This document shows, piece by piece, positions 1-11,139 of a DNA stretch of 64,000 nucleotides. Location of the stretch: NCBI GenBank assembly GCA_025330725.1, contig JAIWND010000058.1, forward strand, positions 1 to 64,000, in the 5' to 3' direction. The translations under genes and the position numbers were made by a program. Numbering within the stretch: position 1 is the stretch's first letter; each line of letters opens with the position of its first letter. The stretch comes from Chlamydoabsidia padenii (taxonomy: Eukaryota > Mucoromycota > Mucoromycetes > Mucorales > Cunninghamellaceae). The notes beneath the pieces are model-generated. The model saw only the letters and a program-made list of their open reading frames with translations. It was not told where the DNA came from and did not search any database.

Positions 1-118
1 AGCCGTGAAAGAATTAGTGGTAGAGATTAATGCTCTGTAGCCCGAAGAAGAAGGACAGGATAGTCCCTCAGAGATGGATTTATAGTTATTTTATGTTTCA
101 ATAAAGTCACCCCTTATA

Positions 119-156
<38 letters not shown>
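1..156 (+). mobile_element. retroposed 3' end with encoded poly(A) tail
   Basis: An open frame enters from the left edge at base 2, encodes AVKELVVEINAL and stops at TAG 38-40. A short 3' UTR follows with the polyadenylation signal AATAAA at 100-105 (in the string AATAAAGTCACC), and then 37 pure A residues at 120-156. A genomically encoded poly(A) placed about 15 nt after AATAAA is the hallmark of a reverse-transcribed insertion: the 3' end of a LINE, or of a processed mRNA copy. The LINE at 33.2-35.0 kb has the same kind of end. Too little coding sequence is present to name the source. A host gene terminator followed by a simple A tract is the alternative. Confidence 0.5.
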
Positions 157-160
<4 letters not shown>

Positions 161-435
161 TAGAAACACACTTCTCAAATATCTCTTATCAAGCATGAAC
201 TCTCTATCAGGAAACGACGTCAAAACCATCAAGCTTCCTGTGATTCAAATTAGGCTCTTTACTTATTGACTACTCTTGTCTTGATTATCATTATTGTCTA
301 TGATAACTTTTTTTTTTTAAAAAAAAACATGTAAATAGAATTCATTGGCGTGAGGGTATTGTTATAGTATAGTATTTGACAGGTGCTCTCAATCGCCTCC
401 GTTGAATGTAGTACTATTTTTAAAATGTTTCTTTC

Positions 436-447
436 AATAAAGTCACC
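436..447 (+). terminator. polyadenylation-type motif AATAAAGTCACC in intergenic DNA
   Basis: The stretch 157-573 holds no gene that I can support. It contains a second copy of the 12-mer seen at 100-111, again followed by a short spacer ending in GATACA and seven A's. It looks like another plus-strand 3' end, possibly a second retroposed tail. No convincing plus-strand coding sequence precedes it. Confidence 0.35.
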
Positions 448-573
448 ACTGATACAAAAAAATCATTATGTGCTATTTGATATATAAATACAATTTTTTA
501 CTATTCAATATATGTACAACTATGCATGGAAAGGGAAAAGAAAATAAAAAGAGAGAGGTGGTATTGTAGCGAA

Positions 574-3500
574 TCACATGAAACCAGACGTAGTTTTTTT
601 CTTTTTCTTTTTGGAAAGTTTGGATTTGGCAGGTCGAGCAGCAAAGGCACCAGGTACAGGCTGAGTAGCGATAGAATCCAAGTGGACGGTTGATTGAGAG
701 AAAGCCGAGACGGGTTGAGACGATGAAGATCGGTCAGAAGTACCACTAGGTTTATGTCGATAAAATAATGGGCGACCACGATCGGTGAGAGGTGCGAACA
801 GATCTGGTGGAGTGATTTCGCTGCCATTGCCTGGAATCCAATCTTGAGCCAACAACAGCATGGATCCATTTGGCTTGAACGCATCAGGATTGTCAAGTTC
901 GAGATATTCAAATCGAGATGGTGAGTTGCCAGTGTTATTGGCTGGAAGATAGTATGATAGATTTGTTTTCATGTCTTTAGCAAACAAATCTTCCAGTTTA
1001 CGCCGATTGGTTTCCTGCTCCGGATTCATGCTTACTGAAGAAAAAAAAGTTGAATGAGAAGCATGAAAAGATGTTGATATGTAAATATAATATATATATA
1101 TATATATATTTTTTTAAAAAAAAAAGATATATAATATTCATACCAAGTGAATTACAAGGAGAGTTACGAATGGCTTTTTGAGCTGACACTGTGATATTGG
1201 CTTGACCGGGGATAGGATCCCAGTAGGAGTTGTTGACGGGTTGAGATTCGGACTTGAGCTTTACATAGCCGTGCTTCTGAATGGTATCATCCAAATCTTC
1301 GAGGGATAGATCGTTCATCACCATTAGTTGTTTTTTCTTCTCAGGCTTTACCAAGGCCAACCTAATAGATATATGAAACCATCATGTTTAATTTTTTCCT
1401 TCTTCTTCTTAATTCAAATCTCCGCTTACATAGAACCAGGTACAGGAAGTGCGTAAATGTCAGAAGCTGATAAGGATGTCGAGATGGCTGGTGCTGACAG
1501 TTTCGATATAACAGCATTTTGAATCAAATCTATTTAGCAGAAAGAAATATAGATAAGGTAAAAAACAGTCATAGACAAAAAATAAAAGGAGGAGTGGTAC
1601 CTTTAAAAAATCCACGAGATTCCCATACATCCATCGAGTCATGCCGCATAATTTTATCTTCCTTCAAGAACGAGTCATGGCTGATCATAATACCATCTTG
1701 ACGATCCACCATATAGCGCCGTATGTTTCTGGTGTAATTGGAGGATTGTTCATCATTATTGTCGTCAGTGTTGGTAAAGATTTGATTGACCAAGGAACCA
1801 TCGTATAACATCCGGAAAACATGCATTATTGGTTTGGTATCACCTGGTGAGCACTGTATGAATTCGATTTCCATATGAGAGCCAATCAAGGGGATCGGTA
1901 GCTGTTCATCTCTGTGCTTCATCTTGTGGCATTTGAAGGGAATATATATTGGCTTAGAGAATACAGCCGGAGTGATTCTGAATGGTTCTTTTGAGGATCT
2001 ATAAAAAGAAATACAGTTAATGCTAATCAGTTCTTTTTTCTTCCCTACAAAACTTACATGTACTCTAATCTTCCATTGTATTTGTATTGTAACATAAGAG
2101 CAGAGGTAGAAAGAGAAGACCACACTATAACATTCACTATTTTTTTTTAAAACAAGGCAGAAAAGTTAAATGCCTCTCTCTTGAATTAAGCCCCCCTTTT
2201 CTCTTCTTCCACTCACCCAAATCAGGATCATTTTTGTCTTTGAATAATTGCATGAAACGAGGCGGGTCGTCAAAGAGATAATGCTTCCAGCAAATGACTG
2301 GTTGATTCGGATATCGTGTATCCATCAACAAAATATAATCATCAGTTCCAACACAAAATAGAAATGAGTTCCTGATATCCAGTCCTCCAAGACAATGGAT
2401 CTGCTGGTCTTCTGATGAGCATTTGAACAACAATCGTCGCGGTAATTTGCCTCCATCTGCGCTATATTCCAACATGGTGACTTCGGTTGAAGATGCCACA
2501 ATTAGACTACGAGAATTAGGTCCAAATATACAAGAAATCCATCGTTTGTTCAAGTTTTCCTTTTGTTTCAATTTCCTTTCTTCGAACACAATGCCACTAT
2601 AATACATAAAAGAGAGAGAGAATCAGATGACATCCAAAAATGAAAAAGAGGAAGCTTACAGTGGATGTAAAGAATAAATATCATAGATGAAGATGCTTCC
2701 GTTGTCATCCACCATAGCATATTGTTGACCAGTATACGGACTTGGTGTGATGTGAGCCGGTCGAACTAAAGGTGATGGTGAGACAAACTCGTGAAGATAT
2801 GATGTGGTCAGGGGCTCATCGTCTTTTTTGCGTTCAACCTTGATTAAAAGAGTTTTAGACATTGTTCTGACAGCTATAATCACTGTATCGAAAAAAAAAA
2901 AAAAAAAAAAAAAAGTCAGTTTCGCTTTTCTATTTCACTTTTTCAATTCTTTTTTTTTTCAGGGGGAGGTCATTTACTGAGAGATTGTTCAGCTTTAAGA
3001 ACGTCGATGGCAGAAGAAACCGTGATTTGTTGAATAGGATCCTGTAGATCCAAGCAGACCTTAGTCTGTAAGTCACCGAACGCCATCGAATTAGGGTGGT
3101 TTATCCAAATTGTGTTATCAAACAGTCCTTCCCTTTTTATTCTTCCATGCGCGAGCTGTACAATACCTTTATAGGAGAGAAAGAGATAGTTTAGAATGAT
3201 ATATAGGCTATAATCACCACTTGTTTAAGTTACTTTACGCAGTTCTGTCAAATGGGTGCCACAAGGAATAAATATATATCTTTCGGACCTTAGCCGCCCT
3301 ACTGCAAAAGTGTTTCCTCGATAAAGTTCGTAGTTCAAATCATGATCCTCTTCCATCAAGCGTACTTCTTCCTTTGTGATAATATCGGGAGTGGCGTGTT
3401 CTTGCGAGCTGCTTTCAGCATCCATTTGTTGATCGGTCGGCTTTTCCTGAGGGAAAAAACAAATACAAAACAAAAGAAGCATTTGTTCAACTTGAAAGTA

Positions 3501-3773
3501 GGTATATTTTTCAATTCATGTCCTTACTTCAGAGTTTTTTTGGGCCAACATGTCTGGAGGTTTGTAAAATCTAGTGACTGGAATCACTATTTGTTCCTCT
3601 TCAAAAGCACGCCATGATTCTACTCAACACAAAAGACAAAAAAAGCTTTTTTATAGTCGCTATTATTGTATGATGTGTGTGTATGTGTTTTTACTTGGTT
3701 CTAATTCCGCCTTGGTCCCAAATTCTATGGGTTCAACCTCCCGTAGTCGTTGGGAGTATTTTGTTGATTCCAT
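574..3773 (-). CDS. RRN6: RNA polymerase I core factor subunit, RRN6/TAF1C-like
   Basis: Eleven exons join in frame from MESTKYSQRL (ATG at 3773-3771) to a Lys-rich end (stop at 574), giving about 815 residues. Exon ends can be traced at roughly 3698, 3529, 3239, 2971, 2660, 2217, 2058, 1602, 1432 and 1142. The middle contains a WD-like block with DYILLMDTRYPNQPVICWKH, which resembles the beta-propeller motif of Rrn6/TAF1C proteins. The C-terminus is low-complexity with a run KKKKKK, as in TAF1C. In yeast and mammals this family joins Rrn7/TAF1B and Rrn11/TAF1A to recruit Pol I to rDNA promoters in the nucleolus. The intron between exons 4 and 5 carries T24 before its acceptor. Upstream lie T37, a CRE and a CCAAT box. 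The family call rests on motif recall, since I ran no search. Confidence 0.7.
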
Positions 3774-3781
3774 GTGGGTTG

Positions 3782-3818
<37 letters not shown>
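3782..3818. repeat. A37 homopolymer (T37 in the sense of RRN6)
   Basis: 37 uninterrupted A residues on the plus strand lie 8 nt upstream of the RRN6-like ATG, so they read as T37 in the 5' UTR or core promoter of that gene. Poly(dA:dT) is known to exclude nucleosomes. Here that role is an inference. Confidence 0.9.
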
Positions 3819-3822
<4 letters not shown>

Positions 3823-3882
3823 GTAGTGCCCAAGGGCGAGTTAAGTGAAAGAAATTAAGTGCCAGCAGACGATAAAACGTGA

Positions 3883-3890
3883 TGACGTCA
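3883..3890. promoter_or_regulatory. palindromic CRE (TGACGTCA) with adjacent CCAAT box
   Basis: A perfect 8-bp ATF/CREB site lies about 110 bp upstream of the RRN6-like start codon. A CCAAT pentamer follows at 3898-3902 (CAACCAATCA context, the fungal Hap-complex type). Both are on the promoter side of the minus-strand gene. The rest of 3819-4292 holds no gene that I can support. Confidence 0.5.
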
Positions 3891-4198
3891 ATTTCAACCA
3901 ATCAAACAACGGTATCGTCTTTCACATTGACAAAACCGATTTACTTCGGTGAAGGAAAGGAACTGGGATTGAAATTTATGGGGGCAGACTTGGGACACCC
4001 AAAATAATCGGTTAATAGTTCATCCAAGACATCGAAATACGGGGATGCCCTGTCAAGGCGTCCTTCCGCTATACTATCGTTACACAAACATCAGTATGGT
4101 CCATCATCCATCCTTTTTGGGTGAGTCGGTTTTTAAACCAGATATTTTTAGATTTTAATTCCCGAAGTAGCACGAACTTTTTGCAAAATACATAAATA

Positions 4199-4210
4199 AA
4201 TAAAGTCACC
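4199..4210 (+). terminator. third AATAAAGTCACC motif
   Basis: Same 12-mer as at 100-111 and 436-447, in the same orientation, followed by CTTCTACAATA. It lies just downstream of the end of the minus-strand forkhead gene, so it cannot serve that gene. I see no plus-strand coding sequence that would use it. Confidence 0.35.
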
Positions 4211-4292
4211 CTTCTACAATAAGAATCAACATTTTTTTATTTATTTACAAAGGGCAGAAGATAACATTTAAACTAGATTGCAACTATGAAGA

Positions 4293-6277
4293 TTATTTTG
4301 ACGGCGGAGGTGGTGATGGTGATTTGGTATGTGCCGTCGGTGATTCGCCCTTCTGTTGTTGCTGTTGTTGTTGATGAGCCCGAAGTGCTGCTTGTAATGT
4401 AGCTGATAACTGAGTTTGTAAAGTGATAGGTAATTGGGCAATAGCTTGAGGTAATAATTGAGCAATGGATGGGGGTAAAGGATGGCGCACAGGATCCAAT
4501 AAATGCTGACGAATAGTTTGTTGTAATTGCATTTGAAGAGGAGTGGATGTCGATGGCTCCTTTTTATTGTCGTTGTTGTTGAGTGGTTCTACTACAGTGT
4601 TGGGAATATCTTTGGTATGTGGTGACTGATTCTGATCAGTGATGGATGGCAAAGTCGGTGATGATGATTTTGTGTCGACCTCTTTTTTTACTTCGTGCGT
4701 TTTTGGTTCAGCCTTAACTAGCGGTGATACATCCTCTTGTTTTGGCCGTTGTGAGATGTTTTCTTCTTCTTGAATTGATGGTTCGGATTTAATGCGTTTC
4801 GTTTGATGTTGATCAATAGTAATGTTTTCTTCAGCCACAGATGTCGCGTTTGATTGTTGTCCTTCTTCCTGCTGTTGATGTCGAGACTCACTATTAGTAC
4901 CAGTAGGTTGTTGTTGTTGTTGCTGAGGTGATGCCCGTTTGTTGCGTTTGTAGATCCCGTTAAGAAATTGTGTGTCGACATTTGCATCAATTGCCCAAAA
5001 TGCCCCTTTACCTGGTTCGTCATCTTTGCGTGGGACTTTGAGGAATGCCTTGTTTAATGATAAGTTATGCCGAATTGAGTTCTACACCAAAAAGTAAAAA
5101 ATTAAAAAAATAAAATGTGTGTGAGTGTGGTTCTTTTTTTTTTCTTTGTGTTGTAGTTTACCTGCCAACCATTTTGAGTCATTTGATAGTAAGGAAAATG
5201 AGTGGTAATATAAGCATAAATACTGCTGAGGGTCATTTTCTTTTCAGGACATGAATTGATAGCTTGAGCAATCATAGCAGCATAAGAATAAGGTGGTTTG
5301 ACATTCTTGTTAAAGTTATATCCGCCATCCACATCGATATTAATTGGTCGAGATATCTTTTGCGAAGACCGTTTAGATTGTTGTTGTTGTTGTTTAGATG
5401 ATGATTCTTGTGTCATATCCCCAGTTGTCCTGTTCTTTTCCAATTGCCGGGGTGTAGAGATATATCCGCCGCCTTCTTCCAATCCATCATCTCGATCATT
5501 CGTACGTCGATCCCCAAGCTGATGGTGATGGTGTGATTCGTCCATATCCATAATACGTGGCAATAAAAACACAAACGCCACATCACCGATTTGAATCTTG
5601 GTTCGGTTTTCCAAAGGCACTGTCGCGCCACATTCTACAAACCGTTCGTTGACAAATGCCCCATTCTTTCCAAACACCATCATTTCGAAACGTTGTGTTG
5701 AAAAGTTGTAAAAGAGTCGGGCATGATGTCGAGAGACCGATTTCGTGTTGCCGAGAGGAATGTCGACTGTGTCTGGTGTCATGGCTTTACGTCCCAAAGT
5801 GACTTGAAGTGTACGGATGTAGTAGCAAAAGTCCTCACCTTCCAACTTGGCATAGGCTTGTACAGGAATATTGGAGTTGTTATTAGAGTTGGGGTTGGCA
5901 TGTTGTTGACCAATGCTGATACTAGGTGTTGTTGTTGTTGTTGTTATTGAGGGTAACGTGGCCTTTTTTGATTTGGTTGTTATTGTTGGTTTTGCAGTTG
6001 TGGATATCATAGCTGGTGGTGGAAGACTAGATTGATGTGTTTCTTGCTTTACTTCTGGAATAACAGTAGTTTGTCTTGTTGGTGGTGTTAGTGGAGCCGG
6101 GAGACAAGATGAAGTTGCAGCAGGTGATGCTCTTTTACTGTCAGGAGAATCGTGGGTCATGGATGTTGTTGTTAGCTGTTGTGAGAGATCACAATCTGGT
6201 ATAAGTTCTAACTCTTGCTCTTCCTGTTTAATTGTGTTCATTCGGGTGCCGGTGGAAACAAATTCAGAATATGGCAT
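4293..6277 (-). CDS. FHA-forkhead transcription factor (Fkh1/2, FOXK type)
   Basis: Two exons (6277-5162 and 5081-4293) give about 634 residues starting [10 protein letters not shown]. An ATG at 6240 (MNTIKQEE) is an alternative start. An FHA domain covers roughly residues 150-250: it includes [17 protein letters not shown] and [11 protein letters not shown], the phosphothreonine-binding loops. The forkhead winged helix begins at [14 protein letters not shown], is split by the intron exactly after NGWQ, and resumes with [18 protein letters not shown], which is helix 3, the DNA-recognition helix. The tail is polyQ- and Pro-rich. FHA plus forkhead in one protein defines the Fkh1/Fkh2/FOXK group, which in yeast controls G2/M genes and replication-origin timing. 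Several SUMO-like KxE motifs (IKQEEQ, IKSEPS, VKAEPK) are visible but untested. Confidence 0.92.
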
Positions 6278-6523
6278 GATACATGTATGAAGGTTAAAGA
6301 ACAAAAAGATGGAAAGGGGACGAAGAAACAGAAGAAAATAAAAATCCTTTTCCGTGTCGGGAAACGAAAAGCAGTCAATTCGAATCATGGTGTTTTGGGT
6401 ACCGTTTTTTGACTCATGCACAGGTCAGAAAATTTAAACCAGACCTTTCCCCGCATTGGTCAATTGAATTTTATTTTGGCAATACAAGTACATAAGAAAT
6501 AGTAAAATAAAAACTATAGCATA

Positions 6524-8380
6524 CTACAATTTGGATAGGTTGCCACGAGGTAGCATTTGATCATATGCATGATGAGCCAAGTAATCTGTAGGATTAGCGA
6601 CAAAATGATCCTTAATATTACGGATATCCACCATGGATCGTGTTATATCTTTCAAAGTTGGAGCGCCCATCAAACGCATCACCATTTCAAGCTCATTCTG
6701 AGTGGAGACAAATTTTTTTTAAAAAAAATTAAGGTTCCACCCTTCTTCTCTTTTTTACCTTATACAAGTTTAAAAGGTGATTAACACCATCCACACCATA
6801 AGAAGACATCGCATACTTTGAACAGTAATAGAAAATATTAGTCACCTACTTGATTCTCTCTCTCTCTTTTTTTTTTTTTTTTGTTCTTTACCAAAGCAGG
6901 GCGGCCAATACCAACTCCAGTAGCACCTAAAGCAATAGCTTTGAAAATATCACTCCCACGGCGGATACCACCGTCCACATAGACTTCGAATCCATTGTCT
7001 AGCAAACACTCAGCACGCAAAGCATCCATGACTTCTGCTAGTATTTCAATGGCCGATGGGGCAAAATCTAATTGACGACCACCATGATTTGATAAAACCA
7101 CACCTTGACAGCCAGCCTTGGCAGCCAAGACGGCATCGTCAGCGGTTTGAACACCCTTGATAAGGATAGGCATTTTGGTGATTGTGTGAAACCAAGCAAT
7201 GTCATCCCAACATAAAGAAGGATCAATGAAATTAGAGATCGCACGAGCCGCACCTTCATTTCGATTCAGCTCTGTGTTGTTTCGTTCAATTTCATCTGGT
7301 GCTTCTTGATCATATTTCTGTCGCATATCTTTTTCACGACGACCTATACAAGAAAAGACAGGTTTAGTTATAAAAAAATCAGGCCAAAGTGTTTTGTTTT
7401 TACCTAATTGTGGAGCATCCACAGTGATAAACAGCCCTTTGATTCCACGTTTTTCAGCATGCTGGACAAACTTTTTGCTGACTTCCCGGTCAGCATTTAC
7501 ATACAATTGCAACCATTGAGACTGAGTGGCCAGGGCAGCATCTACAATTTCATCGAATGAGCAGGATGCCAAGGTCGGAATCATTTGTACAATGTTATGT
7601 TTAGCCGCCGCTTGTGTCAAGATCACTTCACCTTGAGAATGACCCAATTTGGCCAATGCCGTCGCAGTGATATATAATGGCATATCTACTTCAGTACCCA
7701 ACATGGTTGTCGATACATCCACCTCCTTGACATTCACCAGTACACGGGGTTTTAACCAAATTCTATGAAACGCATTGTGGTTTTCACGCATCGTGATTTC
7801 ATCATCTGCCCCTGAAGAATAATAAGCCCACGCTACAGGGGATAATACATGCTTTGCCACAGCTTAAAAAAGAAGATTAGCTCATCACCCAAATATAGAT
7901 ATGTGCCCTGGGACTCACTTTCAAAATCAAAGGCGTTATACATTTCGTCTAGGCGCGGTTTAGATTCATGAGCAAGACGAACTCGTTTTTCTTCCTCGGT
8001 CTCAATTTTGGGTTGGCTCGACATTAAGGCTTGGTCGATTTGACCCTTGCATACTTCTGGGGTTAGGAACCGATCGATGATATCAGGGGGGTGGATCGGA
8101 TCAAAGGCTGATGTCGCATCTGTACCTGCATACCTGAGAATTATCTTTTGTCCACCTGGATGATCAGGAAGAAACTCAGTGAGATCGTATACCTTGCCAT
8201 GTAGAACAATCCAAAGATCATCTGCTCTCATATCCCCCGCCAAAACAAAAAATAAATAAATAAATAAATTTAAAAAAGGTATTGCTTTCATTAGCATTTT
8301 CATTTCTCTTCAACTTTTTTTCTTCTTTTTATACCTTTCTTGTTGTGTCTGGCGACTTCTTGAGGTGAAATGACCTTCAT
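6524..8380 (-). CDS. CYB2: cytochrome b5-FMN 2-hydroxyacid dehydrogenase (flavocytochrome b2 type) with C-terminal SKL
   Basis: Six exons (8380-8335, 8224-7919, 7862-7404, 7343-6892, a 57-nt exon near 6828-6772, and one ending at 6524) give about 497 residues starting [15 protein letters not shown]. Residues 1-100 form a cytochrome b5 domain with the heme ligand motif [10 protein letters not shown] and a second His in FDPIHPP. The rest is a TIM-barrel FMN enzyme with [29 protein letters not shown] and the active-site block [10 protein letters not shown], whose His is the catalytic base. In yeast this fusion oxidises L-lactate and passes electrons to cytochrome c in the mitochondrial intermembrane space. 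Here there is no presequence ahead of the b5 domain, and the protein ends GNLSKL, a canonical peroxisomal PTS1. Substrate (lactate, glycolate or a longer hydroxyacid) is not decided by what I can see. Confidence 0.93.
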
Positions 8381-8929
8381 GATTGTTTGTCTTTGTTAGA
8401 GAGTGGGGAGTGGAGAGTTGGTTTGTTGAAAGAGAGGAACCAGGGGTCACCGAGTCATCTCGATTTTTTTAAAGCTTTTCTGAGCTTGAATTTTATCCAT
8501 CTCAGAGCAAGTTTGAATTCCTTGGCGAGTTTTATCGATCTAATATTCATATCAGACTTTTTCCTATAAGAGAGGAAAATCCGTTTCTTCTTTCGTGAGT
8601 GTGTTAAACTGCATTTAATTTCATTTGTTTGGAAAAGTACTGATTGGAATAATGCATCAGTATCAGTATCAGGAACGAAATACGGGCAATTACAATGAAA
8701 TTGTCCGAAGCTTCTCTTCTAAACGTTGTATGTATCCATTATCAAACCTTATAAAGCGTTCCCACGAAAAATAAAAAAGGCGAAAGATAATATGATCAGA
8801 AAAGGAGAAAAACAAGTAAAACACTGTTGAAGTATACATGTACAGCGGTAAGACTTAACTGAGGACAAATTATTTTAACGCTATTGTCGTATTTGTCAAT
8901 ATAAGGTATGTCGATCCGGCTTTCATCCC

Positions 8930-9420
8930 GGGGAATACTAGGGACATGTAGGGATTTCGCACGTAGACTTTTTCAAAGATTGCGAGGTTTAAATTGGAAT
9001 GGTCACCAGGTCACCAACCGGAAGCATCGAACGTGGGAACAGCTGTACTCTTTGCTAACATATTAGGGTTTTAGATGAAAATATACGAGGGGTACACTCA
9101 TCCGCAGACGATAAACAATCGGAACAGAAATGTGGTTAGTGAAAGAAAATTCGAGTTCACACACATTTGCCATGTTCCAGATTTGATTGCTGTTATTCCT
9201 TCTTTCTTTTCTTTTCTTTATCATCTTCCCTTTTATCCTTTGTTGCTCTCTTCCTTTCTTATTCATTATAATATTTAATAATGCTTGATCCTCCTTTATC
9301 TTTTGAACTATGCACTTCATTTGACTCTACCTTGGTTGTGACATGGCCACTTTTTTCAAATCTTGCAATCTTTGAAAAAAGTTTACGTGCAAAATCCCTA
9401 CGTGTCCTTAGTAAATCCCT
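8930..9420. mobile_element. MITE-like element with about 85-bp imperfect TIRs
   Basis: The left end (8930-9018) and the reverse complement of the right end (9334-9420) align over about 85 bp. They share GGGA..TACTA.GGACA and CACGTA.ACTTTTTTCAAAG, and finish with ACC-type ends. The interior of about 315 bp has no transposase. Size, TIRs and lack of coding capacity fit a non-autonomous DNA transposon. The parent family and the target duplication are not evident. The remaining gap from the CYB2 start to 9.48 kb holds nothing else I can support. Confidence 0.65.
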
Positions 9421-9498
9421 ATCTTAGAGTGCTCTTGCGTCACGTTTTCGTCTGACACTCGATTAAACTCCCCAAAACGGATTGTTTGTCGTATAGTA

Positions 9499-10239
9499 TA
9501 TATTCAAATACAAATGCTTCTCACTTTGACTTGACGATTGTACCTGGACCATCTGAAGTTGACGTTAATAATCAGCTCTGGGGTCCTATCATAGAAGCAT
9601 TATTTGCGAATTCTGTCGTGAAGGTAAAGAGGTAAGTCAAGTATACTCGCTATCGAAAGAAAATAATTTTAATAGACTGCTGCTGTCATAGTGGCGATAC
9701 TATCCTGAAAAACATCGAGCAGAAATTCAAAGTCGACTATAGGCTATGCATTTCTGTGAACGACAAACTCATCGATATAGGCACTATTGAGGTTGGCAAA
9801 GAAGCCACGGCAACCAAGGTGATAGATGATCACAAAAAGCTGGTGTTAGAAGCAATGACAATCATTAGAAGAATTGTTGGCCCATTCTACTTCAGCAAAC
9901 CATCGTCTTTTGGAGTTCCCACCCTCCAGATCTGCCGACTGAAGGCACCCGATCACCACACCACTTGAATCGCCACGTCAATTTGTCATTAGGCATCTGT
10001 GTGAAAGAATCAGGGCGCCTCGACAAGCAGAAGAAGGACAACAAATGAAGGAGCTTCTGAAAAGTTTGAATTTATACAAGGAACAAGTTGAGGATCTAGC
10101 CACCCACGTGAAGAAGGAAGTAAACAATGCAATGAATAGACGCTCTTCTTTTGGTCTTGTTCTCGAACAATCGTACAAGAAAAATATCCCGAAATATCAT
10201 AGCTGGTTAGATAAAGGGGACGTTGAGGGTGAAAATTGA
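9499..10239 (+). pseudogene. decayed gene of a Mucoromycota-type expanded family (DxR...ExxK core)
   Basis: A first piece (about 9499-9631) encodes SHFDLTIVPGPSEVDVNNQ and splices at GTAAGT to a second exon from about 9692. That exon carries FKVDYRLCISVNDKLIDIG followed by TIEVGKEA and DDHKKLVLEAM, and stops at TGA 9966-9968. A +1 frame continues without pause as PLESPRQFVIRHLCERIR and MKELLKSLNLYKEQVEDLA to TGA at 10237-10239, so a single-base frameshift (or an unseen tiny intron) breaks the gene. The block 'hydrophobic-VDxRL ... EVxK ... DHxKL' recalls hypothetical proteins that I remember as very abundant in Mucorales genomes. D...ExxK spacing hints at a PD-(D/E)XK-like core. No start codon is assigned. 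Confidence 0.45.
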
Positions 10240-10349
10240 ATTTACCACTACTGACTCTGATACTTCATCATCATATCATCATTACTATATTCTTATCATT
10301 GCTCACAATTGACAATAAATATCATTCGCTTCATATAAACTCTTATTTA

Positions 10350-10708
10350 GGGATTGCTCCAGTTACGACTACCCAACCATGATAAATCAAATTACTTATC
10401 ATTACTATTATTACTTTAGTCGTCTCGGTTTTTGGTGCGTTGGATTCCTGAAGGTTGTACCTTTCGAGTAAAACTAAAGAAAACTTTACATCCATTTATA
10501 GGAACTGTGTCAGTGTCTTTTTTTAAAAAGAAGTTTCAAGTGTTATGATTGATATTTTATTATCATTGTAGTTTACATCCAAGTAGATTCACCTAAATAT
10601 ATATAGTTGATGCTGTCAACCGCAAATACTCATGCATTTTACAAAAGTATGCATGAGTATAAAAAGTCGTACAATCACAGCGAAAAAAATCGTAACTGGA
10701 GCAATCCC
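10350..10708. mobile_element. short inverted-repeat element (MITE-like), 19-bp perfect ends
   Basis: GGGATTGCTCCAGTTACGA at 10350-10368 recurs as its exact reverse complement at 10690-10708. The 359-bp unit has no open frame of note and is very AT-rich. Flanks (TTATTTA on the left, GTTTATTT on the right) suggest no clean target duplication. A non-autonomous DNA transposon is the simplest reading. The rest of 10240-11139 contains nothing else that I can support. Confidence 0.6.
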
Positions 10709-11139
10709 GTTTATTTTTGTATCAAGAAATGTAAATTATCAGATAAAATAGCAATACAGAGGGAGGTATTCTTGTCAAGTTAATATACCATTTCGCTCCT
10801 ATGGAGTTTGTTTAGTATACGATGTATGCTCCAGTCAATGAGTTGCTTCCATTTTCCTACATTTGAGCCGTGCAAGGAAACTTTTTGTCTATCTTCCTTG
10901 ATTAAATTAATATAAAACATTGTGGAATTATTTTTAATATATACGGTCTTTTTTTAAAAAAAAGAAAAAAAAAGGAAGATTAACTTTGTATTGAAGATGG
11001 AACTATACCAAGTCATAGCTTATTGGAAACGAGGTGTATAATAAGAGAAACTATTGAAGATTAATGTTGAGAAGATAAAAAAAAAGATTGACAGTCATAA
11101 ACAAGATGTAAACAGTATTCCCCTTTTCTTTCTTTCCCC

